A stretch of DNA of 64,000 bases. It comes from Mucilaginibacter sp. (GTDB lineage Bacteria; Bacteroidota; Bacteroidia; Sphingobacteriales; Sphingobacteriaceae). The notes beneath the pieces are model-generated. The model had not been told where the DNA came from. It saw nothing but the letters and a program-made list of their open reading frames with translations, and did not search any database. Both the position numbers and the translations under genes were made by a program. The first letter of the stretch is position 1. Each line of letters starts with the position of its first letter. The stretch is taken from NCBI RefSeq assembly GCF_028288185.1, contig NZ_JAQBOF010000031.1, positions 90,187 to 154,186 on the forward strand. Direction: 5' to 3'. Below, piece by piece: positions 24,536 to 34,157 of the stretch.

Positions 24536-25894
24536 CTACGCCGATATGGCATTAATAATATCGTATTGCGTAATGATGGCTATATGGCCTTCATGCTCAA
24601 CCAATACAGCTATATTATCGTTGTTGATCATTGCTGAGATCCTATCTATAGATGTATTAATATCCACAAACGGGAATGGCGCTGTTGCAATCGCTTTTAA
24701 TGGCTGAGATTTTAGCGATGGATTTTCCAGCAGCGCGTTCAATATATCGCTTTCTGTGATTTTACCTATAACCATACCGGCCTGCGTAACCGGGATCTGT
24801 GATATGTTAAGCGACTTGATAGTATTGATAGCTTCTAAAACAGATTTTTCACTGTCTATAGTAACTATCTCCTGGCTTTCTTTTTTGCCGATGATGTCTT
24901 TGGCGGTTAGCTTGCCATCTTTCAGGAAACCACGATCGCGTAGCCAATCATCATTATACATTTTACCCAGGTAACGCGTACCATGATCCGGAAAGATAAT
25001 AACTACCACATCGCCCTCTTTAAACTTATCCTTCATTTGCAGCAAGCCCGCCACTGCCGAGCCTGTTGAGTTGCCTACAAAAATACCTTCTTTACGGGCT
25101 ATCTCGCGGGTCATTAGGGCGGCATCTTTATCAGTTACTTTTTCAAAATGGTCTATCAGGTTAAAATCAACGTTGGCTGGTAAAAAATCCTCGCCTATGC
25201 CTTCGGTAATGTATGGGTAGATTTCGTTCTTATCAAGCTCGCCGGTTTCTTTATACTTTTTAAATACCGAACCATAGGTGTCAATACCTAAGATTTGTAC
25301 AGACGGCTTTTTTTCTTTTAAGTATTTAGCGATGCCCGATATAGTACCACCCGTACCAACACCTGCGATAAGGTGAGTTATTTTACCTTCCGTCTGCTCC
25401 CAGATCTCGGGGCCGGTAGATTCATAATGCGCCTGCGAGTTAGACAGGTTATCATACTGGTTAGGCTTCCATGAATTAGGCACCTCGCGCTCTAAGCGGG
25501 ATGAAACCGAGTAGTACGAACGTGGGTCTTCCGGGTCGACATTTGTAGGGCAAACAATAACCTCGGCACCAAAGGCACGTAGAGCGTCAAATTTTTCTTT
25601 TGATTGCTTATCGGTACTGGTAAAGATACATTTATAGCCTTTTATAACAGCAGCAATAGCCAGTCCCATACCGGTGTTGCCGGATGTACCTTCAATGATA
25701 GTGCCGCCGGGTTTAAGCTTGCCGCTTTGCTCGGCATCCTCTATCATTTTGAGGGCCATACGGTCCTTTATTGAGTTGCCGGGATTAGTAGTCTCAATTT
25801 TAGCTAAAACCGTTGCCGGAATATCCTTTGCTACTTTATTTAATTTAACCATAGGTGTATTGCCAATGGTTTCTAATATATTGTTATGCCACAT
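24536..25894 (-). CDS. cbs: PLP-dependent cystathionine beta-synthase with CBS domain pair
   Basis: A 452-residue fold-type II PLP enzyme. The PLP lysine is in NSIKDR (K43), the substrate loop is TSGNTG and the phosphate loop is GTGGT. The C-terminal 120 residues form two CBS domains, likely for nucleotide or SAM binding. It would condense serine and homocysteine to cystathionine, or act as a cysteine synthase. The CBS pair favours the first. The start is ATG 25894, with a -7 box TAAATTTG at 25934-25927. The gene ends 20 bases before the right repeat of the GIY-YIG array. Confidence 0.9.
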   Translation of the reverse strand: MWHNNILETIGNTPMVKLNKVAKDIPATVLAKIETTNPGNSIKDRMALKMIEDAEQSGKLKPGGTIIEGTSGNTGMGLAIAAVIKGYKCIFTSTDKQSKEKFDALRAFGAEVIVCPTNVDPEDPRSYYSVSSRLEREVPNSWKPNQYDNLSNSQAHYESTGPEIWEQTEGKITHLIAGVGTGGTISGIAKYLKEKKPSVQILGIDTYGSVFKKYKETGELDKNEIYPYITEGIGEDFLPANVDFNLIDHFEKVTDKDAALMTREIARKEGIFVGNSTGSAVAGLLQMKDKFKEGDVVVIIFPDHGTRYLGKMYNDDWLRDRGFLKDGKLTAKDIIGKKESQEIVTIDSEKSVLEAINTIKSLNISQIPVTQAGMVIGKITESDILNALLENPSLKSQPLKAIATAPFPFVDINTSIDRISAMINNDNIAVLVEHEGHIAIITQYDIINAISA

Positions 25895-25926
25895 GGTGGT
25901 AGTTGATTGTGTGAGTAGTTGCCTTA

Positions 25927-25934
25927 CAAATTTA
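25927..25934 (-). promoter_or_regulatory. -7 promoter box of cbs
   Basis: A perfect TAAATTTG on the minus strand, 32 bases upstream of the ATG. No -33 element is obvious. Confidence 0.45.
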
Positions 25935-25992
25935 ACTATTAGGTTTTGTTATTGTTCTATTAAGTTTATTTGATTAAGCGAGTTCCGCCAAC

Positions 25993-26035
25993 CAATCAAC
26001 TTAATCAACTTAATCAACTATTCAACTTAATCAAC
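25993..26035. repeat. Tandem 9-bp repeat TTAATCAAC
   Basis: About five head-to-tail copies, one shortened, directly abutting the stop codon of the AMP nucleosidase gene. Confidence 0.7.
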
Positions 26036-26887
26036 TTAAAACCGCAAGTGTTTAACCGTCAGGCCACCGTTAATTAATTGTTTTAATGATTCAATACCAA
26101 TTTTTAAATGTGTTTCTACAAACCGGGAGCTAACTTTCGAATCACTTTCGCTGGTTTTAACTCCCTCTGGGATCATTGGTTGGTCTGACACTAGTAACAA
26201 TGCGCCCGTAGGTATTTTGTTAGCAAAACCGCAGGTAAATATGGTTGCCGTTTCCATATCAACGGCCATGGCGCGCAGCTCTTTCAAATAGCTTTTAAAC
26301 TTTTTATCATGCTCCCAAACACGGCGGTTTGTGGTGTAGCAGGTACCTGTCCAGTAATCCAAAGAGAAATCGCGGATGGTGGTCGATATCGCTTTCTGCA
26401 AAGCAAATGACGGCAATGCTGGTACTTCGGCTGGTAAATAATCGTTTGATGTACCTTCCCCTCTTATGGCCGCTATCGGCAATATCAGATCGCCTACGTT
26501 GTTTTTGCGTTTTAAGCCACCACATTTACCTAAAAATATAACGGCTTTTGGGTGTATTGCTGTAAGCAGGTCCATTACCGTAGCGGCAACCGAACTACCC
26601 ATACCAAAATTAATAATTGTAATGCCGTTGGCAGTTACACTTTGCATAGGCTTATCAATGCCCATTATTGGGGCATTATCGTTCCACTCAGAAAATAGCT
26701 GAATGTATTTTGAGAAATTGGTCAGGATTATATAATCGCCAAACTCATCTAACGGCCTGCCGGTATAACGTGGCAGCCAGTTAGCCACAATGGCCTCTTT
26801 TGTTTTTAGGCCGGCTTTTACGGGGCTTGACACCTCTTTTACTTTTGGGGTCTCCCCATCCTTTTTTATATTTAATTCTTCATTCAT
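26036..26887 (-). CDS. amn: AMP nucleosidase
   Basis: A 283-residue enzyme that hydrolyses AMP to adenine and ribose 5-phosphate. It belongs to the purine nucleoside phosphorylase fold, with FLGKCGGLK, the catalytic Met-Glu motif VDMETAT and SDQPMIPEGVK. This is the short Bacteroidota form, which lacks the N-terminal regulatory domain of the E. coli enzyme (484 residues). The start at 26887 is an ATG preceded by AT-rich DNA. It should act in adenine nucleotide balance. Confidence 0.9.
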   Translation of the reverse strand: MNEELNIKKDGETPKVKEVSSPVKAGLKTKEAIVANWLPRYTGRPLDEFGDYIILTNFSKYIQLFSEWNDNAPIMGIDKPMQSVTANGITIINFGMGSSVAATVMDLLTAIHPKAVIFLGKCGGLKRKNNVGDLILPIAAIRGEGTSNDYLPAEVPALPSFALQKAISTTIRDFSLDYWTGTCYTTNRRVWEHDKKFKSYLKELRAMAVDMETATIFTCGFANKIPTGALLLVSDQPMIPEGVKTSESDSKVSSRFVETHLKIGIESLKQLINGGLTVKHLRF

Positions 26888-26977
26888 AACCTTTTTATTT
26901 TATACAGCAAACCCCGGCGTTACACCAGGGTTGCAGTTTAATTTATACAAAAATAGCTTTAAGCTATATAGTTGTTG

Positions 26978-28216
26978 TTAAGCCACTTTTAACTTTTTAA
27001 GGTCTGATTTTTCAAATTTCTCATGGGCATAATCTAACGTAACGTTTAATTTCTTGATATCTTTTTTAGATGGGAATTCAAACATCGCGTCTATCATTAT
27101 AGCCTCACATATAGAACGTAAACCACGTGCGCCTAATTTAAATTCCATTGCTTTATCAACAATAAATTCAAGCACATCATCTTCAAAATCTAATTTTACG
27201 CCTTCGTATTCAAACAGTTTTTTGTATTGCTTTAACAACGAGTTTTTAGGCTCTGTTAATATATTGTGTAATGCTTCCCTATCTAATGGATTTAAGTAAG
27301 TAAGCACCGGCAAACGGCCTATTAACTCTGGTATTAAGCCAAATGATTTCAGATCCTGGGGGGTAATGTATTTGTAAAGGTTTTTCATATCAACCTCGCC
27401 ATCATTACCTTTTAGTTTATAACCAACAGTTTGCGTACGTAAGCGGTTAGCAATTTTCTTTTCAATCCCGTCAAAAGCACCGCCGCATATAAACAATATA
27501 TTACTGGTATTAACCGTGATCATTTTTTGATCGGGATGTTTACGGCCGCCTTGTGGTGGTACGTTTACCATAGTGCCTTCCAGTATCTTTAACAAAGCCT
27601 GTTGTACACCTTCGCCGCTTACATCACGTGTGATAGAAGCATTATCGCTTTTACGCGCGATCTTATCAACCTCATCAATATATACGATACCTTTTTCGGC
27701 AGTAGCTACGTCATAATCTGCAGATTGCAGTAAGCGGGTTAATATGCTTTCCACATCCTCGCCTACATAACCGGCCTCTGTTAATACAGTAGCATCGCAA
27801 ATACAAAACGGAACGTTTAATACTTTAGCCAGCGTTTTAGCCAGTAAGGTTTTACCTGTACCAGTTTCGCCAACCATAATAATGTTTGATTTTTCAATCT
27901 CCACCTCATCCTTATCAATACGCTGGTTTAAGCGTTTGTAGTGGTTATAAGTAGCAACGGCTAGTATTTTTTTAGCATCATCCTGGCCAATAACATATTG
28001 ATCAAGGTGGCTTTTTATTTCGGCTGGTTTTAATATCGCGGGAGCATTTGGCGAGGCTTTTACCTTACGCACTTTTAACTCTTCGGCCAATATCTCGTTA
28101 GCCTGGTTAACGCATTTATCACAAGTATGTGCATCCAGCCCCGCTATAAGCATCAGTGAGTCTTGCTTGCCTGCTCCGCAAAACGAACACCTTATCTCTT
28201 TACTATTTTTATTCAT
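26978..28216 (-). CDS. clpX: ClpX ATPase subunit of ClpXP protease
   Basis: A 412-residue AAA+ unfoldase. The N-terminal zinc-binding domain has C10, C13, C32 and C35. Walker A is GETGTGKT (116-123), Walker B VYIDEVDK, sensor and Arg-finger regions are complete, and the IGF-type ClpP-binding loop reads LIGRLPVL nearby. It recognises tagged substrates and feeds them to ClpP. It lies downstream of clpP and tig on the same strand, but the 147-base gap carries a perfect promoter (28236-28267), so clpX can be made independently. Confidence 0.97.
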   Translation of the reverse strand: MNKNSKEIRCSFCGAGKQDSLMLIAGLDAHTCDKCVNQANEILAEELKVRKVKASPNAPAILKPAEIKSHLDQYVIGQDDAKKILAVATYNHYKRLNQRIDKDEVEIEKSNIIMVGETGTGKTLLAKTLAKVLNVPFCICDATVLTEAGYVGEDVESILTRLLQSADYDVATAEKGIVYIDEVDKIARKSDNASITRDVSGEGVQQALLKILEGTMVNVPPQGGRKHPDQKMITVNTSNILFICGGAFDGIEKKIANRLRTQTVGYKLKGNDGEVDMKNLYKYITPQDLKSFGLIPELIGRLPVLTYLNPLDREALHNILTEPKNSLLKQYKKLFEYEGVKLDFEDDVLEFIVDKAMEFKLGARGLRSICEAIMIDAMFEFPSKKDIKKLNVTLDYAHEKFEKSDLKKLKVA

Positions 28217-28235
28217 TGTGATATTACTTGTTAAA

Positions 28236-28267
28236 CAAATTTACTCAATTGGTATGATATATACAAA
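28236..28267 (-). promoter_or_regulatory. Promoter of clpX
   Basis: On the minus strand TTTG (28267-28264), a 20-base spacer and TAAATTTG (28243-28236). Both boxes are perfect. The ATG is 19 bases downstream of the -7 box. Confidence 0.7.
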
Positions 28268-28338
28268 GTCCAGAAGTTAGACAGTCAGCAAGCCCGAAAG
28301 ATATAGTCCAATTACGAACTTTACTGTCTTTTGGACTT
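28266..28338. repeat. Imperfect inverted repeat between clpP and clpX
   Basis: AAGTCCAGAAG...GACAGT and ACTGTCTTTTGGACTT are complementary apart from a short insertion. It overlaps the -33 box of the clpX promoter and may act as the clpP terminator or a dispersed repeat. Confidence 0.5.
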
Positions 28339-28363
28339 ACCGACTAATATTCTAACTATCAAA

Positions 28364-29086
28364 TTACTTCTTTGTTTTATTACCTCTTAATATTTCGTCA
28401 ATCATACCAAATTCTTTGGCTTCTTCGGCTATCATCCAGTAGTCACGGTCTGATGCAGAATAAACTTTGTCATATGTTGCACCGCTATGATCAGCAATGA
28501 TCTGGTATAATTCTTTTTTCAGTTTAGTAATCTCATGGTAAGATATCTCGATATCAGATTGCTGGCCTTGAGCACCGCCTGATGGCTGGTGGATCATCAC
28601 CCTTGAGTGTGGTAATGCAGCACGTTTACCTTCGGCACCGGCGCAAAGCAATACCGCGCCCATTGATGCAGCCATACCGGTACAAATCGTAGCTACATCA
28701 TTTGATATTAATTGCATGGTATCATAAATACCTAAGCCGGCGTAAACAGATCCACCCGGAGAGTTAATGTAAAGCTGGATATCACGTTTTGCATCGGCCG
28801 ATTGTAGAAATAATAACTGCGCCTGGATAACATTAGCGTTCTGATCATATATAGGATCGCCTAGGAAAATAATACGGTCCATCATTAAACGCGAGAACAC
28901 GTCTAATTGCGAGATGTTTAACTGGCGTTCCTCAATAATATAAGGCGTATAGCCCATTGGCGCTATACCGGTTGGCAGGTTTGCCCTGTCAACTCCGGCC
29001 ATAAATTTATCTACGTGCAGGCCGCCAATTCTATGATGTTTAACAGCGTATTTTCTAAATTCGTTTCTATCTGGTATACTGTTCAT
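28364..29086 (-). CDS. clpP: ClpP protease subunit
   Basis: A 240-residue serine peptidase. The catalytic triad reads GMAASMGA (S141), MIHQP (H166) and SDRD (D215). It has an N-terminal extension of about 45 residues relative to E. coli ClpP, partly a propeptide. Fourteen subunits form the degradation chamber opened by ClpX. It is located between tig and clpX in the conserved order tig-clpP-clpX. Confidence 0.96.
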   Translation of the reverse strand: MNSIPDRNEFRKYAVKHHRIGGLHVDKFMAGVDRANLPTGIAPMGYTPYIIEERQLNISQLDVFSRLMMDRIIFLGDPIYDQNANVIQAQLLFLQSADAKRDIQLYINSPGGSVYAGLGIYDTMQLISNDVATICTGMAASMGAVLLCAGAEGKRAALPHSRVMIHQPSGGAQGQQSDIEISYHEITKLKKELYQIIADHSGATYDKVYSASDRDYWMIAEEAKEFGMIDEILRGNKTKK

Positions 29087-29191
29087 ATGTTTGTGTTTTT
29101 AATCTTTGTAATACGAGCGATTGCCCGCGATAAATATAGTTTTTAGTTGAATATAATTTTCAATATAAAGTTTGTGAAAAGTAAAAATAAA

Positions 29192-29263
29192 CAGCCCCGC
29201 TAAATCTCCCCCGGTAGGGGAGACTTTTAAGCCCTACCTACCGGGGAGGGTTTGGGAGGGGCT
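29192..29263. repeat. AGCCCC...GGGGCT palindromic repeat between clpP and tig
   Basis: Outer arms AGCCCC and GGGGCT, with inner arms CTCCCCCGGTAGGGGAG and CTACCTACCGGGGAGGG. It is a large dispersed Bacteroidota palindrome related in style to that at 276-302. Confidence 0.75.
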
Positions 29264-29265
29264 AA

Positions 29266-29298
29266 AAAAAAAGCACCCATATTAAGTGGATGCTTTTT
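29266..29298 (-). terminator. Terminator of tig
   Basis: An AAAAAGCAYCCA hairpin with one mismatch (29269-29280 and 29288-29298), read on the minus strand into a T-run. It lies 21 bases after the tig stop codon. Confidence 0.65.
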
Positions 29299-29319
29299 AA
29301 AATATATTTAAGGGTTTCC

Positions 29320-30669
29320 TTATTTTACTAACTCTTTAAAGTCATTATAAAAAATATCCTTTTTGTCTAAAGTAATTACGCTCTTAATATAATCTAATGT
29401 TTTAAGGGCTTTTACTTCGTCAAATACTTTATTAGCATTCTCTTTATTTTGAAGGTATTGTACAGCATATTGTGATAATTGCTCTTCAGCAATTGGCTGC
29501 GGACTGTACATTCTGAATTGCTGATCTAAACTTTGTTTTGCTGCCGCGAAAACTTCTTCGTATTTAATCTCGATGTTGTTTTCTTTAATGATCTTGTTCT
29601 CAATTAGTGTCCATTTAAGGTTTTGAGCAAAATCTTTATAGCCGCCTTCTAATTCTTCTTCAGTCAATTTCTCGTTAGTAACTTTTAACCAGCGTTTCAA
29701 GAAATCATCAGGTAAATTAAACTGAACTTTTTCTATGCTATAGTTATAGATATCGTTCTGTAATTTACGCTCTGCATCTTGCTGCATCATGCTTTCTAAC
29801 TCTTCGGTTATTTTAGCTTTGAAGCCTGCTTCGTCGGTTACTGTACCTTCTCCAAATAATTTATCAAAGAACTCCTGGTTCAAGTCGCTTTCTTCTAAAC
29901 GATTTACATTTTTAACAGTTAAACGGAAGTTTGATTTCAAATCAGCCGCTTCGCTTTCTTCAATGCCTAATATCGCGGCAATTTTTGCAGCATCGTTATT
30001 GTAAGCTTTCTGTATATCCAGTACTACTTCATCATCCTTTTTTACACCGATAAGCGATTTTTTAATTTTTGCGTCAGCTATCTGTTCTAAACGTACTGAT
30101 GTTGTATTGGTTATTCCATCCTCAAAAACAGAACCATCTGGCGAAAGCTGCGTTAATTGCGCATATAACACATCATCCTCTGCCGATACGTCAGGATTTG
30201 TCATTTTGCCATAGCTTCTGCGGATATTTTTAACACGCTCGGCTAAAGTGGTTTCATCAATTTTTATCACATATTGTGTCAATTTATCTTTTGATGAAAA
30301 ATCTATATTAAACTCGGGCGCTAAACCAATTTCGTAATTAAACTCAAAAGCGTCAGCAAAATCCCAGTTATATTCTTGTTTGTCGTCAACCTTAGGTAGC
30401 GGCTGGCCTAATACTTCTAATTTTTGCTCGGCTATATAATTGTTTAAAGTATCTGATAAAAGGTTGTTTACTTCATCAACCAAAATACTTTTACCATACA
30501 TTTTCTTTATATGTGACGGCGGTACCATTCCCGGGCGAAAACCCGGCATTTTTGCTTTTTTAGCGTGGTCTTTTATCGCCTTATCAACACGGCCCTGGTA
30601 ATCTGCCGGGTCAATATTAATTTTTACAACTGCATTCAGGTTATCAATTTTTTCCTGTGTAATATTCAT
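29320..30669 (-). CDS. tig: Trigger factor, ribosome-associated chaperone
   Basis: A 449-residue protein with the ribosome-binding N-terminal domain (signature GFRPGMVPP, about residues 41-49), a reduced PPIase-like middle region and a long helical C-terminal domain. It binds nascent chains at the ribosome exit. The middle domain is less similar to FKBP than in E. coli, as usual in Bacteroidota. It is first in the tig-clpP-clpX cluster. A -7-like box TATTTTTG at 30750-30743 lies about 75 bases upstream. Confidence 0.93.
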   Translation of the reverse strand: MNITQEKIDNLNAVVKINIDPADYQGRVDKAIKDHAKKAKMPGFRPGMVPPSHIKKMYGKSILVDEVNNLLSDTLNNYIAEQKLEVLGQPLPKVDDKQEYNWDFADAFEFNYEIGLAPEFNIDFSSKDKLTQYVIKIDETTLAERVKNIRRSYGKMTNPDVSAEDDVLYAQLTQLSPDGSVFEDGITNTTSVRLEQIADAKIKKSLIGVKKDDEVVLDIQKAYNNDAAKIAAILGIEESEAADLKSNFRLTVKNVNRLEESDLNQEFFDKLFGEGTVTDEAGFKAKITEELESMMQQDAERKLQNDIYNYSIEKVQFNLPDDFLKRWLKVTNEKLTEEELEGGYKDFAQNLKWTLIENKIIKENNIEIKYEEVFAAAKQSLDQQFRMYSPQPIAEEQLSQYAVQYLQNKENANKVFDEVKALKTLDYIKSVITLDKKDIFYNDFKELVK

Positions 30670-31104
30670 CTTTAATGGGTATTTTAATTATTAGTGTCCG
30701 CGTTTACAGCTTAGTTATAATTGGGCTATAAATTTAGAGGCGCAAAAATACTAATTTATTTTTAATTAGCCCACCTCGCTATAATCGGCAACAAAATCAA
30801 AACTTAAACAGACAGAAGTACTATCATTTTAATTACAAAAAACTGACTAATAAGTCTTTTTTTTGTAATTATCCTGTTATAAAAGCAAATTATATATTGA
30901 AGGTGCAAACTTTTAGTTAACAATATCGTAATATTGATGCGTACTTCTTAACAGCCCCCCGTTATCGGTAAGGTACACAATCAAAATCAATCTCCTAATT
31001 ATTTAAATCAGCACCAAACGGCAGGATATTAACCTTCATGAATGTTATCCTATTCTTAAATTTTAACAATCTAATTACCTATAAAACTTAAAACACACTT
31101 ACTT
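30670..31104. other. Divergent promoter region of tig and the PKD lipoprotein
   Basis: 435 AT-rich bases with no credible gene. The minus strand has TATTTTTG at 30750-30743 for tig. The plus strand shows no clear -33/-7 pair for the lipoprotein. An imperfect AT-rich inverted repeat (ATTACAAAAAA and TTTTTTTGTAAT) lies around 30832-30870. Confidence 0.45.
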
Positions 31105-32178
31105 ATGAAACGATTATTAAAACCATTGGGACTGATTTTTTGCCTGGGAGCTATAGTTTCCTGCTCAAAACAAAATGTACCTGTAGCTACCGAAACTGTA
31201 CCTATAAACCCGCTATCAGATTACACAATTACGCCCGACCCGGCTGACGGATTTACATTTAAGTTTAATAGCTTAGCTAAAGATTTTACAAAAGTAGAAT
31301 GGCGCTTTGGAGACGATACGTTAGTGACCAGCTTAAGCCCAACCCATACCTATTTAACTACCGGAACGTTTTTAGTAGATCTAAAGACATTTTCAAAAAC
31401 GGGAGATTATTCGCATAAATACGTTGCCGTAAATATAGTTCCGGATAGTGTATTAAAAGTAACTGCCGTAAAAACGGAAGTTTTATACCAGCTCCAGTTT
31501 AATGCAAGTATAAAGGGTAATATTAAATCTGTTTTATGGACCTTTAACGCGGTTGACCCGGTTACAAGCGCTGTAACAACTACTACAAGTACTCAACTAT
31601 CTCCGCTCCAATCTTTTGCGTTCGGCAGTTTTAACAACTTTTCGGTAACAGTTACTACAGATAAGGGCAGCGTTGCAACTATCAGCAAGAATGTTACTAC
31701 TGATGGAATAGCTACAGATATTACGCAATCTTACGTAGCTTTCAATTCAACTAACGAAAACACAGATCAAGGCCCTAACGAAGGTTCGCTCAAGTTGGTT
31801 GATGGTAATATTGCAACCAAATTTGGTTTCTATAAACCTTTCCCGGTTCCTGAAACTGCTACGCTTCAATTTGCAGCGCCGGTAACGGTGAAGCTTTATG
31901 CAATAGTAAATGGAAATGATTCAGGCAGTTCACGTGATCCAAACGAATGGTATATAGAGGGCTCGAACGATAACAATACATGGGACGTTCTTGACCATCA
32001 ATTACTTACCATTGGTTTCGCTGATTACCTGGTATCCATTGGCCAAAGCGCTACCCAGTATAATAGGTTCTTTTATTATCCAATAGCTAATCCGAAACCT
32101 TACCAATATTATAGGTGGAGAATTGTAAGCACGTTTGCCGGTGCCTTCCAGATAGATGAGTTTAAGTTGTATAAATAA
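31105..32178 (+). CDS. PKD-domain surface lipoprotein with discoidin-like C-terminus
   Basis: A 357-residue lipoprotein. The lipobox is IVSC (Cys about 20). Residues 45-115 are a PKD domain (VEWRFGDD, PTHTYLTTGTFLVDL). Residues about 120-205 are a second beta-sandwich. Residues 215-357 resemble an F5/8-type discoidin carbohydrate-binding fold (VDGNIATKFG, GSNDNNTWD, YYRWRIV). It likely binds glycans at the outer membrane; no catalytic motif is visible. It stands alone and is followed by a perfect terminator. Confidence 0.85.
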   Translation: MKRLLKPLGLIFCLGAIVSCSKQNVPVATETVPINPLSDYTITPDPADGFTFKFNSLAKDFTKVEWRFGDDTLVTSLSPTHTYLTTGTFLVDLKTFSKTGDYSHKYVAVNIVPDSVLKVTAVKTEVLYQLQFNASIKGNIKSVLWTFNAVDPVTSAVTTTTSTQLSPLQSFAFGSFNNFSVTVTTDKGSVATISKNVTTDGIATDITQSYVAFNSTNENTDQGPNEGSLKLVDGNIATKFGFYKPFPVPETATLQFAAPVTVKLYAIVNGNDSGSSRDPNEWYIEGSNDNNTWDVLDHQLLTIGFADYLVSIGQSATQYNRFFYYPIANPKPYQYYRWRIVSTFAGAFQIDEFKLYK

Positions 32179-32190
32179 TAGACTTTAATT

Positions 32191-32225
32191 TAACCTGTGT
32201 TCGGTGACATGCCGAACACAGGTTA
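32191..32225. terminator. Strong terminator between the lipoprotein and cytochrome genes
   Basis: Perfect 14-bp arms (TAACCTGTGTTCGG, 32191-32204; complement 32212-32225) around a 7-base loop. It lies between convergent genes. Confidence 0.85.
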
Positions 32226-32245
32226 ATTAAATGCCTCCGACTATA

Positions 32246-33220
32246 TTAATTACTGGCAAATTTAACCACGCTATTTTTAACCGGTTTTAAGGTTCTAAGA
32301 TAGGTATAAATAGCACCCAGTTCATTTTCGCTCATGCCGCCATAGCCCCACCATGGCATAACGGTTTGAAAACCACCCGGCTTAACCGATACTGCGTTTT
32401 TACGATCGCTAAATGATTTAAATTTTGCAATAAACATTTCTTTTGTCCAACCGCCTATACCGGTGGCCATATCCGGAGTTATATTTGCTGATTTTACGGT
32501 ACCTCCGTTTATTTTAAATGGCCTGCCGCCTGCAAATTCAAGCCCCGGCAATAGTGTACCCTTATCGTCCTGCGAGTGACATTCCATACAAGCACTTGAC
32601 TGCACCATGTAAGCGCCAAATTTTAAGGTGTCTTTAACATCAGGCTTGGTTCCTAATTCAGCCTTTTTTGGCATGGTATGCACAATTATATTCAGCGGGA
32701 AATCAAGCTTTGATTGTGGATAATCGGCTTTTATAGGTTTAAGCGAACGTATATAAGCAATAACGTCATAAATATCTTCGCGGTCAAGTTTCGAATAATA
32801 CGGCCATGGCATCAGCGGGAATATAGCGTTTCCATTTTTTCTTTGCCCGGTTACGATTGCTCTAAACAATTCGCCGTCTGTCCAATTAACCAATTTGTAT
32901 GGTGTAATATTGGGCACATAAACTTCGCCCGGGAAACCTGCTCCTGCCTGGTCAAATAACTCGCCACCACCACCAAGCGTAGTGGTATCAATAGGTCCGC
33001 CCAATTTAGTCCAATCGCGTTTTGAGTGGCAATCAACACATGCCAAGACATTATATGCTAGGTATTTACCATGCGAAATTCGTTGCGGAGTTATATCTAC
33101 TTTAATATTTTCGGGGTCGCCTACATTAGGTAAGGCAAAGGTTACATAGGCTGCACCGCCAATTATTATTACAACTATAGCTATTGCCAGGTAAGCAACA
33201 ATTTTAATTACTTTTTTCAT
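32246..33220 (-). CDS. Diheme c-type cytochrome, membrane anchored
   Basis: A 324-residue protein with an N-terminal membrane helix (about residues 6-28) and two cytochrome c modules. Heme sites are CVDCH (61-65) and CMECH (211-215). Axial Met candidates lie in PLMPWPYY and VMPWWGYG. It carries electrons in the periplasm; partners cannot be seen here. Similar diheme proteins accompany alcohol or sorbosone dehydrogenases, but none is adjacent. Confidence 0.9.
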   Translation of the reverse strand: MKKVIKIVAYLAIAIVVIIIGGAAYVTFALPNVGDPENIKVDITPQRISHGKYLAYNVLACVDCHSKRDWTKLGGPIDTTTLGGGGELFDQAGAGFPGEVYVPNITPYKLVNWTDGELFRAIVTGQRKNGNAIFPLMPWPYYSKLDREDIYDVIAYIRSLKPIKADYPQSKLDFPLNIIVHTMPKKAELGTKPDVKDTLKFGAYMVQSSACMECHSQDDKGTLLPGLEFAGGRPFKINGGTVKSANITPDMATGIGGWTKEMFIAKFKSFSDRKNAVSVKPGGFQTVMPWWGYGGMSENELGAIYTYLRTLKPVKNSVVKFASN

Positions 33221-33279
33221 AATGTGTGATAAGATTTAATTGCGGGAAAAGCCTAAATAAACATCCCCCTATTTTTAAT

Positions 33280-34008
33280 TTAATTAACTTTTGTTATTGA
33301 TGAAGCACCCGATTTTTCATTTTTAATACTGGTTGGGTTGCCTTTATATTTTATAACCGATGCGCCGCTACTGTTTACCGTTAAATCATGCAATACATTA
33401 ATTTCGCATTCGCTGGCACCTTGGGTTGTAATGCTGTAGTTGCCTACAACAAAATCAAACGCATGTACTTTGCCTCCGCCATTTAGGTCGATAGTATGCG
33501 AGGTTGCCTGGCCCTTTAAAGCAATTTCTGTTGCACCATTAGCTTCGGTATTAACGTTAGCCGCATCCAAATCAATGTTTACTTTGGTTGCGCCTGCCAG
33601 GTCAAGGTGAATATCTTTAGCAACTATTTTCCCGGTTGATGTAATATTAATAGCACCCAATGCTTTGATATCATTAAGGTTATGCACGCCGATAGTGACG
33701 GTCAGATCACCACTACTGCTGCAAATGTTTTTTCCATCGGTTGATATGCGTAGTTTATCACCATCTATTTCAGTTTTAATAATCTTCAATAAATTATCAT
33801 CAGCAGCAACTGATACGGTTAATGAGCTGTCTTGCTTTAAAACAACATCAAACGCTCCTGATATATCCAGCTTTTTAAAGTCGGTTACTTTTCTATTCTC
33901 AGTAATCCAATGGCCCGAGCCACGCTCGCATCTCATCCTGCACGATGACAATGCTAATAATGAAATACCGGCAATTACAGTTAATATGGTTAAGTAAGAT
34001 TTTTTCAT
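33280..34008 (-). CDS. GIN-domain (DUF2807) lipoprotein
   Basis: A 242-residue lipoprotein with the lipobox LSSC (Cys about 23). It is composed of a head GIN domain, a right-handed beta-helix-like fold common in Bacteroidota (DFKKLDISGAFDVVLKQ, LDLAGATKVNIDL). The last 40 residues carry repeats ending KSGASSITK. No enzyme motif is visible and the function is unknown. It is located 59 bases before the cytochrome gene on the same strand and 149 bases after another GIN-like gene. Confidence 0.88.
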   Translation of the reverse strand: MKKSYLTILTVIAGISLLALSSCRMRCERGSGHWITENRKVTDFKKLDISGAFDVVLKQDSSLTVSVAADDNLLKIIKTEIDGDKLRISTDGKNICSSSGDLTVTIGVHNLNDIKALGAINITSTGKIVAKDIHLDLAGATKVNIDLDAANVNTEANGATEIALKGQATSHTIDLNGGGKVHAFDFVVGNYSITTQGASECEINVLHDLTVNSSGASVIKYKGNPTSIKNEKSGASSITKVN

Positions 34009-34090
34009 GGCGTTTTTTTTGTTTAGATGAGCGCTAATTACTTTAGGTATTGCTTATTAGACTACTAATTGTTAATTGAAGTTACAAAAA

Positions 34091-34118
34091 AAACCGGGAG
34101 TAAATTAGCTCCCGGTTT
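34091..34118 (-). terminator. Terminator of the GIN-like gene at 34158
   Basis: Perfect 10-bp arms (AAACCGGGAG) around an 8-base loop, followed by a T-run when read on the minus strand. Confidence 0.85.
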
Positions 34119-34157
34119 AAATAATATATAGTGAACTTTTGCAAAAGTGTGCTTAGG

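Noticed and set aside
25993..26035. TTAATCAAC repeats as a replication origin or iteron array
   Set aside because: Only about five copies exist, at a gene end. No replication gene is nearby, and similar short tandem repeats occur at other gene ends.
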